A stretch of 64,000 nucleotides of DNA from Rhabditoides inermis (taxonomy: Eukaryota > Nematoda > Chromadorea > Rhabditida > Rhabditidae). The notes below the pieces were generated by a model. That model ran no database searches and had not been told where the DNA came from. It worked only from the letters and a program-made list of their open reading frames with translations. The number at the start of each line of letters is the position of its first letter. The stretch's first letter is position 1. Shown piece after piece: positions 24,827 through 37,583 of the stretch. A program made the translations under genes and the position numbers. The DNA lies in assembly GCA_963966185.1 (NCBI GenBank), contig CAWZYM010000226.1, forward strand, positions 284,001 to 348,000, given 5' to 3'.

Positions 24827-25605
24827 TTACTGTCCGACCCTTAGCTGTGCAATGATGGCGGCGTACTCGTCCTCCCTGTCCCTCTCCCCATCCGTCGGTC
24901 CCTCCTCCACCGCCTCCGTCCGCTCTCCCCCAAAGATGAACTCGGACAGCTGAGGACGGCGACGCTGGTGCGGCTCGCGGCCTCAATCATGATCCGGATA
25001 AGGAATTATGTGAACTATGATTAAAAAAAGATATAGTCTTTCCGTCTTCCGTCTACTGCAATTCTCAACGGCAATAAAACCACCATTCAACTCTTCTCTG
25101 GCGGTTCAGAAGCAAAAGCAATCCCAAAGTGTTTCGAATAGATAGCCAGGCATTTTGAAGAGTCTGATTTCAACTACTCCTCTCTCTCACTACACTACCC
25201 CCACTCACCCGGATCAATACTCCCGTCGGGCATCTGATGCTTGTAGAAGCACTTGTTGCCGAACGGACACTCGTCGCCGTAGTTGCCCGTCTGGAAATGA
25301 ACCAGTCAAAGATCCAGACAGCCAGGAACCAAGCAGGAACCAGTCAAGGATCCAAGCACCAGTCAAGAAACCAGACTAATAGGAACCAAACCAAGAACAA
25401 GTCAAGGATCCAAGAACCAGTCAAGGAACCAGACCACCAGAAACCAGTTCACCAACGCACCATATAGTAGCGACAGGGCTTGGCGGTGGTGTTCTCGTGG
25501 TAGGTCTGGAAGAGGATGGTCTTCTCCTCAGGATCGTCCACCCAGAAGATGGAGGGGATGACAAAGTGGCTGTGCTGGCGGCACTCCGGACACGACCTGA
25601 GAGAG

Positions 25606-25645
<40 letters not shown>

Positions 25646-26584
25646 CCCCCTCTTTCTCTTTTACTCTTCCTTCCTCTCTCACTCGGACCCAGACATTTGC
25701 TAACTAATATCAATAACTACCTGATATCAATTCTAAACATCCCCAATGCCACACGATTTGAGATAAATGTTTTCAATCAAATCGCTCTCTTCAAATATCT
25801 ATCCCTTTCCCCTCCCCCCTGTCTCTCCCTCTCCCTCTCCTCACCTCACCACCTCCTTCTCGAATGCCGTCTGCTTGCCTCGCCACTCCCGAATGCACGT
25901 GATACAGAAGCAGTGCGCACACCCGTCCAGGATTCCGAAACGGAGACCCTCAAATTGATATTGATATCACAAAGTATGCAAATGAATGCTAATACGAAAT
26001 TCCTAGGGGCCCTGTAGGCATATGATCAATTTCACAAAAGCAAATCGGTAGAATAATAAACTTTGTTAAGATTGGGTACAGAGTTCAAAAAGCAATCGTT
26101 TCTAGGTTTCATGAAAACAGTACCGTAAAGAACATCAGACCAACTGCAATAGGTGAAACAATCATAGTACATATGCAAACACTACAAAATAAGACATAAA
26201 AACCAAGTTTTTTTTTGCAAGCTTGTGCTAAATTTTAAACCCGAAACCACAGAATATTCAACTGGAACTTTTAGTGAAAAAGAGAAAAAAGAGTAGAAAT
26301 ATGGAACAATTCTATGTTTCACGAAAACCTTACCATAAAGCACATTAGATTAACTGTAATACGTGAAAGTAACATAGATGTACTATATGCAAACACTAAA
26401 AATAAAAAGATATAATAGAAATACCCTCAACCTTGTCTCTGATGTCCTCCATACAGATTCCGCACTGCTTGCCCTCGCTGCGCGCCTCCGCGAAGGCTAT
26501 CTCCATGTCAGTGGTGTGCTCGCGGAGACACTCCTAGAAGAGAGGGTGAGAGGGGGGAGTAGGGAGAGAGCGAGAGAGAGAGAG

Positions 26585-26615
<31 letters not shown>

Positions 26616-26925
26616 AGAGAGAGGGGGTGGAAGGGAGAAGGAGACAGATATTCAATACCTGGTGATGACGCGCCCGCTGGTGCTCGTCGTCCGGATGGAG
26701 GCACGGCCTGGAACCAAGAGAACCAGTAAAAGAGACCAGGAACCAGTCAAGGGGACCAGGAACCAAAAATCAGAAGAGAACCAGTTAGAGGAACCAGGAA
26801 CCAGTCGACCCACCTGTTGCAATACTCGCACACGTCTCCGTGCACCAGACGGCAGTCGTCGCCGTGCGGACACTCGCCTACCTGGAAGGGTAGAGTGAGA
26901 GTCTCTCTCTCCCTCTCTCTCTCTC

Positions 26926-26983
<58 letters not shown>

Positions 26984-27230
26984 ACCACCCATTACAATTT
27001 TCTGCACAATCTGCGCATCATGAATTTGTTATCCATCCATGAGCTTATAAACAGTAATTGGAGACGAGTTTTTTTTTTGAAATCATCACCAACCCAATCC
27101 CACCTCGTAGTAGGGGCATATGGGGACGTGCGCCCTGCTGGGGCCGCCGCCCTGCCATATCACGTCCGAGTCACAGCCCTCCACTGCAGCCGCCGAGGCG
27201 TAGCTACCCGCTGGATAGAGAGGGAGGTTG

Positions 27231-27282
<52 letters not shown>

Positions 27283-28725
27283 CTCTCTCACCGGGTTTCT
27301 TCAACCAGCTAGGCGTGAATGCGGGGGCGTCGGCGCTGAGCGGCTTCTCTCGGGGCAGCTGCGCCGGACGAGGCAGGGACGAGGCGGGGCGGGAGGGCTG
27401 GAAGGGGCTCTCTATCTCTCCTTCTCTCTTCCTCTCTCTCTCTCCGTCTCTCTCCTTCTCTCTCCATTCTTCTTCTCCTTTTCTCTCCTCCCCCCTCTCG
27501 CTCTCTCCCCCCCCCCCCCCACCTTGGCTGAACTGCTCGCCGCCACTCTCTTCTCTTCCTTCTTCGGTCGCACGTGATCGTACAGACACTTGTTCCCGTA
27601 TCCACATCTGCAAAGTTTTACCGAAATACAAAAATCCACGAAAAATAACCTGCAAGTAATGCCAAACCCTGTCGTTGTATTATACACATCAATGTTATCA
27701 CGGTTGAGAAAAGTTCGATGACTAAAATTGGAGAATCACGAGAAACAAACAGACCCATACTGCTCCTAACTCCTAACCATTCCAACTTTACAACAACAAA
27801 AAAACACGAAAAGTAATCTGCATATCATATACTTTCTCACAATATAATGTCTATATGTCTTTTAGGACAGTGGACAGCACGGGGTGAAGAAAACTTCAAC
27901 AAACGCGCAAACAAGTACAACACCCTGGCACTATCACTCGGCAGAGCATCTGTTTGCGTTGCTCGCTCGTCCAAAACTCCTCTACTCACTAAACACCAGT
28001 CCAAGCGCCCAGTAAGCAGTGGCAAAACTCGGGAACATAGCGAGAATGGACGCGTGGAAGTGGAGTGTTTACACGAGAAGAGGGAAGGGGAAGATAGAAA
28101 GAGAGCCAGAGGGCTCATAATCGGCAAAGGAATTAGTGGCCGAGTGTCGCGCTCTTCAATAGACCTCTCCTTTCTCTCTCTCTAACCAACACACATGGAA
28201 AGCAGTGCAGAATAGAGGCTAGACACGCAAAAACGCAAGGGCACACTGCATGTTTCCTCTCTCCCTCACTCCCCCCCCCCTCTCTTTCTCCCTCTCCTCT
28301 TCTCTTCATGTCACATATATGGCATATAGCGCGAACAAACGAGATGAGCAAATCTTGATAAGACCCCGCCAACCAAGCAACCAAGCAACAACAACAATCG
28401 ATAGTAAACATTTCGGCGCAACCGCGACGGCCATAACATCATGGGAACAACGACGTAAACAAGGAGTAAACAAATAAACAAAACAAACTTACTCTCCCTG
28501 CAGGAAGAATCGACACGGCTGCTTGCCGGCCTGGCTGATGCGTTCGTGCGAGAAGGGACAGCGAGAGCCATTCGAACACGCATTGTTCGCAAAGAACCTG
28601 CAACTCTCCCTCTCTCCCCCCCTCTCTCTCTTTCTCTCTCTTTCTCTCTCTTTCTCTCTCTCTCTCTCTCCCACTCCCTTTTTTACTTACTTGCACGGCT
28701 GCTTCCCGCCAGACTTGGAAGCCAT
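24827..28725 (-). CDS. lep-2: Makorin-type E3 ubiquitin ligase
   Basis: Starts MASKSGGKQPC at 28,725 and stops TAA at 24,827. Domains in order: two N-terminal C3H1 zinc fingers (CxxFFANNAC...CPFSH, then CRFFLQGEC...CLYDH); a spacer; a third C3H1 (CPYYEVGEC...CRLVH) running into the makorin-specific Cys/His motif (CEYCNRPCLH...HH..C); a C3HC4 RING (CGICMEDI...CAHCFCITCIREW...CPECR); and a final C3H1 finger (CRYYM...CPFGNKCFYKH) followed by an acidic tail. This order is diagnostic of makorins, RNA-binding RING E3 ligases; the C. elegans member LEP-2 controls developmental timing through LIN-28. The symbol is by family similarity. One intron (27,607-28,494) is about 880 bp; others are GA/CT or GGAACCA repeats. 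It lies 384 bp downstream of the MINDY gene on the same strand. Confidence 0.93.
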
Positions 28726-29109
28726 CCTGAAGATGTTAGTGAAATCCACGAATTCATTAGACTCATGCGGTATCAAAACGACTCAACGTCAGCTTAAAAT
28801 CTATCAGAACAAATCGAAAAAAAACGATAAACTCTTTATGATACAAGCTATACAATATTTTACAGAACATCTCATTCGAATATAAAGCATCTAATAAGGT
28901 AGACGAGTACGCTTTCTTCGCTGCGAATCTCACCGGTAAAATAGAGGGGGGTAAGTGACTCGCAACGTATATCAATCAACACAAGCGGGGATGGGAAAAT
29001 AGTAGATGATACAGTGAACTGAATAAGATGAATAGGATAGTGGTACAACGGATTACCTTTCTACAGTAATCTACAGTATGTCATGGGGCGCGGAGGACTG
29101 CCGGACGGT
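28726..29109. other. Spacer between MINDY and makorin genes
   Basis: AT-rich same-strand intergenic gap. It could hold a promoter or, in a nematode operon, a trans-splice acceptor. No specific signal identified. Confidence 0.4.
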
Positions 29110-31931
29110 TCACATGACGACACACTGAAAATGTTGTATGAAATACGTTTCATAAACAAAAAAAACTATGAGAACAATGATGTAAAGTAATTAGAGCTTC
29201 TGAATATAAAAGAAGAAATATCATAACCACCGACTCACGACCTTCTCCTTCCTGTGTCCTCCTCCTCCCCCTGCTCCTTCTGCTGCTCCACTCAGCCCCC
29301 CTCCAACCACTCGGTTCGAATCTCTCGCAGCGGCCTCCGCCTCCCTGTGACGCTCCTCCCGCGCCGCCCCCGCAGCCTGCTCCCTCTCCTGCTGCTCCCT
29401 CCGTCTCTGCTCCTTCTCCCACTCCTCCCGCTCCTCCTGCTCCAGCTGCAGCGCCAAACGGCGACTGCAATCGATACAATCGATCGATATGTGATAATGT
29501 TCAAGCGTCACAAAGTACTGATGAGTCAAACCAATATCAATAAGCTTCCCTGTCGACTCACTCGTCTCCCTCCATCCGCTCCCTCTCCTCCTTCTGACTC
29601 TGCGTCTCCTGCGCTTTTCGCTGCTGCGCTGTCGGCTCCGCGTGCTCCCTCAAATCACCAATCAGGGAAATGCGTGTTTCACCCCGTTACCTACACAATC
29701 CTTTCAGTAGAAAATTAATGAATGCCTGTGAATCAACCAAATAACAAGAAAACAAAACACCTTGTATGCATATAAGTACACCAAGCCTCACCTGAACGTG
29801 CGGAACTGGGAGTCGACGAAGAAGGAGTCTCCGTCGACGCCGGAGAGGGATTCCCACACAACGTCCGCCTCGGAGGAGAAGCCAGCGTCAGTCACCAGGG
29901 TGAAGAGCTCGTCCTGCAAGGAGGGGGTGGACGGGTAAACAGGTAAACAACAATAAACCATAGGTAAACAACATGGTAAACAAAAACAATAAACAGCCAA
30001 CAAGCGAACGAGCGAACAAATAAACAACAATCGAAGAAGTAGGAAGTAAACAACCCACCCTGCGCTTGAGGAGGGTGCTGAAGTGGTTGTTGCGGAAGAG
30101 GACGCCAATTTCGCTGTCCTTCAGATCCTCCGACAGCTTGACAATGCCTGAAATCGAAAAGATATAGATATTTTCTCGAATCAAACTCCGTCCCAACCGC
30201 AAGTGAAGAAATACCATATACTGCACTATATCAGAAATCTTCTCGTAATACGGAATAAACCGAATTCCATCCCCAACCGACAATAGTGGTGAAGGTGAAC
30301 TGAACAATGTGATCGACCATTGTGATCGGACTCCGACTGATGGAATCGAAAGAATATGAACTCCACCCCCTCCCTACCATAGTGCGTGATCTGCCCTGCA
30401 GTGTTCTCGAGGAAGTCAGCGACCAGCACCCGCTCGTCACTCTCCTCCTCCCCTATCAGACGGTCGACCAACTCGTTGTACGACGACGAGCCGATGATGC
30501 GCTCTGTAAGACACTGTGAGGAGAGAGAGATGGAGAGAGAGGGGGAGAGAGAGAGAGAGAGGGAGACGAGACAAGAGAGAGGGGAGAAAGGAAGAAGAGA
30601 GAGAGAAGGGGAGAGAGAGTGCTCACGCAGTTCCACTAGCTGTGGGTCGACGAGCCACCCGTGGTAGACGGACAGTCCGAGCAGATCGAACAGAGCCAGG
30701 GCCGGGGTGAACTCAAAGTCGCCCGGGTGACGGAATCTGCAAACAAATAAGTCAAGTAAGGTAGGTGTGGTCAGAACAGACATTTCTACACAAGTCCTAC
30801 AAAACGGCATTCGAAACCCATTGTTTCATCGCGTTTCGAAGAGACTGAAGACTGACCACAACTTCAACACCAACCAACCTGACATTGACGTCGAGTCCGT
30901 TTCCCAGCAGAGGCAGCAGCGCCAGCACGTCATTCATGTTCTTATCGTAGTCACTCTCCTAGACAATAAATAAATAACAACAAACAGACAAACAAACAAC
31001 CTGTTCGGCGCTGAGCGTCTCGGGGCGCATCTGGAAGAGGCAGTTGGCGAGCTGATCCGTCAACTCGGCACGCGACACGTGCGATACGTCGCGCAGCTCC
31101 ACCTGGCCTGCAGGCAAACAGGTAAACAGATATGTAAACAAGTAAACAAATGTGTAAACAACGCATACCCTTGAGGACGAGGGCGTTGAGTACGGAGATG
31201 AGGGGGCAGGGGCCGTTCTCGTTCTGCGTGACGATGCGGAAACGGACAGGGCCGAACGAGATCGTCTTCAACTGAAAGGGGAGAAGTTGGGATAAGAATT
31301 TTCATCGCCGTACTTGTTCATGATACGGTATTTGTTTTAAATATTCAAGAGATAAAAACATACCCCATACAAGTCGTCGTCGTCGTTGCGCAGCGCGAGT
31401 GAGGTGATGGGGGGAGTGGCGGGGACGGCTGTGGCCACACTCGCTGCGCTCTCGTTCAGACCGGCAGCAGCGCGGTCCTGAACAAGGGGTTTGACTATAT
31501 GTAAAACTAACTTGTTCTTACCTGGTTGCTCTCGTCGGGTACCGGTACAACAACGAACGAGTTGGAGTCGTCGTGGGGTGGATCCTCGGACAGCGTCTCC
31601 GCTTCTGGTTTCGAAACGTCCACATACGAGTTCAACGTGGGCTGCTCCGGAGACGCCACCGACAGAGAGGGCAGGGCTGAAAGTTAGCTGTTGCCTGTTG
31701 CTAACGTTGTGACACATTGCACAATAACTGATAAAACTCACTGTCAAAGTCGATGAGAGTTCCAACGGCCGGCTCCATCGGAGCTGCGGGGTCGGCCGGA
31801 GCAGGGTCATCAGTTTCTGCCGGAGCAGCAACTGGAGGAGCAGCATCAGGCTGCTCGTCTCCGATGCCGAGGTGAAGATCGAGTTCGCGCTCTAACTGCT
31901 TTGCGAGCGCGGCGGCCGCTTCCTCGCTCAT
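29110..31931 (-). CDS. MINDY-1/2 (FAM63) family deubiquitinase with C-terminal CVVM
   Basis: Begins MSEEAAAALAKQL at 31,931. An acidic, Ala/Pro-rich N terminus of about 130 residues precedes the MINDY catalytic domain. The nucleophile motif NENGPCPLISVLN follows FGPVRFRI. Then come the family motifs GLDVNVRF, FDLLGLSVYHGWLVDPQ and TAGQITHYG, and the catalytic-His motif FRNNHFSTLLK, then VTDAGF and VWESLSGVDGDSFF. All catalytic positions appear intact. MINDY-1/2 are cysteine proteases that trim K48-linked polyubiquitin from the distal end. The tail is Glu/Arg-rich coiled coil, then Gly-rich. A short last exon (29,124-29,110) adds C-V-V-M-stop, which fits a CaaX prenylation box. Several introns carry TTGTTTAC-type repeats (sense strand). 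Confidence 0.92.
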
Positions 31932-32704
31932 TCTACAGAATTATAGCAGTGCAATATGATGTATAACAAGTGGAAAAATATCAACCGCAAAAATGTCAAT
32001 AAACGGTTTGAAGAACAATCAAAATCAACAAAATCAGCTGACCCATTTGTTTAGTGAGAATCACTTGATTTACTTGAGTGTACGCACAACTTTTAATACG
32101 CCACAATTGTATTGCACAAATCTACACTACATATATATTTTTTTCAGGATTTTCAAAACTAAAGAAAGAAAATTGAGTTGTCTTTCAAAAACCATTATCT
32201 GTGACTTCATTTAATTACTTTGTCAACAAATACTCACATTTGAAAGCCTTGACTACTTTTCCATGCGTCTCTGCCACCGCCTCCCATATCACGGCCCGGC
32301 GCGCGTTCACTGATTTGCGTGACAGTAGACGCACGCGACGCACACGCAACGCGTCTCCCATGTTAAAGAAAATTAAGCTCATCATCATTGTCCATTTCTG
32401 AGAGGCAGCGAACATGGTCTCGTGGTCTAGTGGTTAGCGAGCGCGGCCAGTGATCTGTTTATCGCAGGTTCGATTCCGTTGGCTGCCACAAGTTTTGCTA
32501 AATTGTTTGAGCCATCCGCGACGCGGAACTGATGCGCAGCGTGCGTCTGAGTTCACCGTTCAGTGAACAAATGAGTGACACTACGGCCGGGCCGTGCATA
32601 TATCCTATGCTCGTCTCGACTCTCGCTCGTTTGGCAAACAGGCAGTCTTATAGCTGAAAAAGAAGCCGGCGCGGGCATAATTCACTCAATTCAGTAGTGG
32701 CGAC
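31932..32704. promoter_or_regulatory. Divergent intergenic region, MINDY / UGT
   Basis: About 770 bp between divergent starts. It must contain both promoters. A tRNA-like sequence lies at about 32,403-32,492 and a TATATAT at about 32,131. No operator-like repeat seen. Confidence 0.5.
32403..32492 (+). other. tRNA-like sequence (Pol III boxes), probably a tRNA pseudogene or SINE head
   Basis: Has an A-box-like TGGTCTAGTGGTTAGCG and an exact B-box GGTTCGATTCC. GGCAGC and GCTGCC bracket it, but the 5' arm lies too far from the A box and the T-stem does not pair. It is not a normal functional tRNA. Confidence 0.45.
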
Positions 32705-33070
32705 ATGCGGGTATTCCTCGGTCTGCTCCTTCTCCTCCTCCTCCTAGCTGTTGATGCTCTAAAGATTCTCGTCTACAACCCCAAATATGGAGTGAGCCAT
32801 GTGAACACTCTCGGACGGATATGCGACATTTTAGTGAAGGCGGGACACGATGTTGTGAGTGTTTTATAACTTTACTGTTTTCAACTACTATTCACTAGTT
32901 TTTGACCCTTTTGTTTACTCCAAACTCCTACTGCCGCCACTCACCCGAATCTTTTATGAGAGACCTATAACTCTAACATGAACCCCGCAATTGGACGGCT
33001 TCAGGGAATCGAATTTCGGGAGAGAAAATTTCGGGGTTCTGTGGGAGAGTTCTGTGGATAAGAAGAGAGA

Positions 33071-33114
<44 letters not shown>

Positions 33115-33309
33115 AGGTGATGCTCCAACCGGAGATGGATATCGAAATGAAGACGAACGGGTCGAAACTGGCGCGGATAGTGCACATCCCGCCTTCCGAA
33201 GACACAACCAAGTACATGAAACTGTTCCGCTCAGAGTCGGTGGAGGGAATGTGGACCGGCGGCAACATCGGAGCACTTCTCTCGGTCTCTCTCTCTCCTT
33301 CCCTCTCTC

Positions 33310-33341
<32 letters not shown>

Positions 33342-35639
33342 GCATCTTTGCTTTCAGATGGGCCAGTATCAAATGCAAATGGTGGAGGCACAATGCATAG
33401 GTGATACATTCAACTTTCCTGCTCACTACAGAATAACAAATGTGATTCTCTTCAGAAACCTTTTCACATAAGGACACACTCGACGCTCTAAAAGTCGAGA
33501 ACTTTGATTTCGCTCTGACCGAAATAGTCGACACCTGCGGAGTGTGTGAGTGGGGCGGGGATAGAGTGGGCGGAGCAATACTGGCTGTTTCAGCAATTCT
33601 GTCTTATTTGAACATGACCAAGTGGGCAATTACATTGACGACTGGAATGGTGGAACATTTTGATTCGATGAGTGGACTGCCCATCTCTGCGAGCTATGTT
33701 CCAGGTAAGAGAGAGAGAGAGAGAGGGAGAGAGAGGAAGAGAGAGAGAGAGGAAGAGAAAAATAGTATTTCAAGTTGAATCTCCACCATTTCCATTTGTT
33801 CTATGCCTCAGTTGCGTGAGAGATACACCTCTATGTTCCTATCCCCGTTGTACCTGCATGTATCTTTCTTTCCCTTCCCACTCTGCGTCTCTCCTCCTTC
33901 CACGCTCTCTCGCTGGTCTGGATATCTATCACTATCTGCAAGCGAATGTAGTCTGCGCCGGAAACGCTTAATCTCAGAGATAATACGCTGCCAAACCGGA
34001 GCTACAACGGCAAAATGATCAAAGAGCGACAAAAATAATTATATACCAATCAGAACAAACATTTTTTTTGCATTTTCCAGTATCTTGCTGGTATATTACA
34101 TTCACAGTATGGAAAAGTGATTAAAAACTAACAAGAACTTATTAAGTAACTTATATAAGAACTGTCAAATACAAAAAAACATGCGAAAAACTGCAGGCTG
34201 TCTGTTCGGAATGACGGATCGAATGTCGTTTTTGGAGCGGGTGCAGAACTACCTCGCCTCACTCACATTCTCAGTGGCCGTTCCCATGATGGCCAGTGCA
34301 CAAGACGGGATGGTCAAGGCAATAGGAGTCGAGGTACCCAGGTTCATGGTGGGTCTCTCTCTCTCTCTCTCTCTCTCTGTCTTCACAAAATCGGAGAATG
34401 GTTACAATTCAGGACTACGCGCTGACCAACTCTCTCATCTTTGTGAATGCGGATCCCTTGCTGGACTTCCCCCGCCCCACTCTCCACAAGTTTGTCTCCA
34501 TCGGTGGCATCTCCGTCCCGCCAAAGGAGGAGACCAATGGCACACTCGATCAGGTCGCAGTTGTATATATTTTTATATAGTTATATTCGCGCAATGAGTA
34601 TGATATCAGTGATAGACAGTCAGCTTGTGACAGTAGCGCAAGCATTGTTATAGCTATATAGTGGGTCCCCTGTTTTCGCGGTCCGCAAATTATTGCCGTC
34701 ATTTCCGGAGGAACCAGACAATGCGGGAAACGACGAAAATGTAAGGCGATTTTAAGGCGAATAGGTGAAATTATCCGAAACTACTGTAGAAATGAGAACT
34801 TTTGCTGGATATGAATGCATTAGTCGCTTACCTCCAAATTTCATCAACTTAGTTCAACTCTTAAGATAGTTATTAACGTTTTTGTACAGTAGCTTTTCAT
34901 CGTTTGATTGTTCATTTCCATATATTTCGTAGGCAATTTTATGTATTTCACACCGCTACCCTAGCGCGAAGGCGAGCAATGGACTTCGAAAGCCGTCTTC
35001 AATTCCGATTGGCGCCTTCAATTTCGATTGACACGAAAGACGTCTTCAATTCCGATCGACTTTCCGAAACGATGAAATGACGATCACATCTAACATTCGA
35101 TTTGTCAATATTGCGGACCCACTATATAGCACCGTAAACGTAAAACAAGCGTGGTAGATTTCGCTCCGGCGCAGGATCTTCACGCTAATATACTTTTCAT
35201 ACCCACTTATCTCTCTATTTTTCTGTTTGCTAAAAGTGCGTTTAGTCAGTGGTTTCTAAAGGTTGTTCCCCTCTTTCTCTCTTTCTCTCCCCTTTCTTTC
35301 AGTCTCTTTCCTGCAAAGGACGGCACATGTGTTTTACTATAATATAATTGTCGCAGCGAAAAGCGGACTAACAGACAGAGATACCAAAACAGAGAAACAC
35401 GACTTCGGAAGTTTTGTAGGATTTGAACTTTCCAACTACACTGCTTCAGGAGTGGTCATCGCTGCTCTCTCTCCGCAGACAGACGGTGGTCATTTCGTTC
35501 GGAACAATGTCTCTAGCCTACCTCATGCCTCAAGAGTACAAGGATGGACTACATCAGGTAGACAGAGAGAGAGAGAGAAGGGGGAGAGAAAGAAGGATAG
35601 AGAAGAGAGAGAGAGAGAGAGGAGGGGGGGGAGAAGGAT

Positions 35640-35702
<63 letters not shown>

Positions 35703-37261
35703 TCCCTCGCAGCTCTTCCGCAGCCTCCACTACGCCACCTTCATCATGAAATACGAGAAACCAGACGACGGCTTCGGCGAGGTCAGTCATTGCAAAAAGT
35801 ACAAGTGTAGTATTATTACATACAAGTATGTTACTAATACAAGTATTTTTAATTCAAATATGTTGTTTGAGGGCTATGAGAACGTGATGCTGCGGGAGTG
35901 GCTGCCGCAGAAGGAGCTCCTATGTGAGTTATATTCAAATATACACACCCTCGATTACTATGAACATTTTCACAGTATTCATATGATATGCACACCTTCG
36001 ATACTTGTCCGGTTGTGACTTTTTTCGATGATAACACGTTTTCTTTTTCACATTTCCTTGTCGAAAAAAATCACGCATTGGTCAACGTATATAAAAAAGG
36101 CGAAAACCAGAACCCGTTTGAACCGAATCGTTACAAATCACAATTAGGCGGAATGTGAAACGTACTACAGATTCTCATAATATAACCTGCGCCAACGCGA
36201 TAGTACGTATTGAAACCTTGCTTGCAGATGGAATACAGTGTTCTAACCGTCTGACTCTAGTTTTGCAAGCTAATATCGCGAGCTCTGATCTACCGTCTAC
36301 GCCACAGACCCACAAAGAATTGAATTATCGAAACAAATGAATACCTTTCATCTTTCCTTTCAGCCGATCCGCGCGTTTCTCTCTTTGTTACCCACGCGGG
36401 ACTCGGATCCACATACGAGGCCGTTCTCAGAACCGTGCCCATGGTGCGAATCTACTCTCTCCCCCCTCTCTTTCTCTCCTCTCTCTCTCTCTATCCCTCT
36501 CCTCTCTCTCTCTCCCTCTCCCAGGACAACATGACTGTTGAGGTGGTGGTCCCGATCATGGGGGACCAGCTGCGGAACGGGCAGATCTTGAAGAGACACG
36601 GAGTGGCGTTGTTGCTGGAGAAGGCGGACCTCGGCAGGGGAGGAGTGCTGGTGGACACAGTGACAATGGGGCTGGAGGACGAGAGGTGGGAGAGGGGAAT
36701 ACTCATGTTCATGTGTTGAGATGAGAGCAATCTATCCTTCACGTCCGCAACCGCAGACAGAGCACCACTACATCTGACCCCGAAAAAGACGCTTTTGAAA
36801 CACGCAAACTCATGTTTTCTGGTTGTTTTACGGTGTTAGTGCTAGTGTTCGATACCAAAAAAAGACTTTGCAAAATGGTTTCAGTCTCCGCGAGAACATG
36901 ACGCGCCTCGCTGCCACGCTAGCTGATCGGCCATTCACACCACAGGAGATGCTGGTCAAGGTGCGGGCTCTCTCTCTCTCCATCCCTCTCTTCCCTCCCT
37001 CTCTCCCCCTCTCTCATCCCTCCCTTCCAGAACATCGAATTCGCCGCTCTCCACGGTCCCCTCTCTCAACTGGACCCGTACGGCCGCCAGCTCTCGTTCT
37101 TCACCTTCTACTCGCTGGATGTCCTTCTATTTTTTGTCTCTATCCTCGCCGTCTCCTCCCTCTTCACATACTACACCTGCCTCCTCTGCTGGCGGGCATG
37201 CAAGACAGTGTGCGGGAAGAAGAAGACACAAGAGAAGCGATACGAGTCCGTGGCGCAATAG
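32705..37261 (+). CDS. UDP-glycosyltransferase (UGT, GT1 family)
   Basis: ATG at 32,705 opens a Leu-rich signal peptide (MRVFLGLLLLLL...AVDA) followed by KILVYNPKYGVSHV, the usual UGT N terminus. Later exons give the acceptor-binding half, then TVVISFGTM and the donor-sugar signature WLPQKELL ... FVTHAGLGSTYEAV...PMVVVPIMGDQLRNG. A C-terminal membrane helix (VLLFFVSILAVSSLFTYY) and a Lys/Arg-rich cytosolic tail end at TAG 37,261. Length is about 520 residues, normal for the family. UGTs conjugate UDP-sugars to small lipophilic molecules in the ER lumen. The exon EWSSLLSLRRQ at about 35,449 resumes after a roughly 890-bp intron that holds a MITE. It converges with FBXW5, about 205 bp apart. 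Confidence 0.93.
34653..35130. mobile_element. MITE with TA-rich target site in a UGT intron
   Basis: Perfect 16-bp terminal inverted repeats (GCTATATAGTGGGTCC / its complement) bound about 478 bp. The outer TATA probably includes a TA or TATA target duplication and the element proper starts GTGGGTCC. Non-coding inside, with three degenerate copies of CTTCAATTCCGATTG-like sequence at about 34,997-35,066. The GTGGGTCC end and TA site suggest a pogo/mariner-derived element. Confidence 0.75.
35566..35701. repeat. (GA)n tract in a UGT intron
   Basis: Purine repeat occupying essentially the whole intron between DGLHQ and LFRSLHY. Confidence 0.9.
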
Positions 37262-37466
37262 CTTTGCAATTTCTGTGTAAATAAATGTAAATGTTAAAGT
37301 AAAGGTATCGAAGGAAGACTATGGCACTACACTATAGCCCAACGATTTTGTGACACGCACACGATGTAAATAAACGTGTACAGTTTATTAGGGGTTTATT
37401 ATAATGATTATGATATAATATTGACATACATATTTTATACAATGATATACATTTTATGTACAATGA

Positions 37467-37550
37467 TCACTGTCCCTTCCACATTCTCAGCTCCATGCCG
37501 CTGATGGTGATGAGGACATTGGAGTGCGGGTGGACTGCGACCTGGAAGCA

Positions 37551-37583
<33 letters not shown>

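Noticed and set aside
27690..28490. Possible separate gene inside the long makorin intron
   Set aside because: Short ORFs on both strands without conserved motifs or consistent splice sites; treated as intron.
36228..36311. tRNA gene in a UGT intron (minus strand)
   Set aside because: Only weak A/B-box resemblance (GGTTAGAAC) and no cloverleaf; mentioned only as part of the tRNA-like group.
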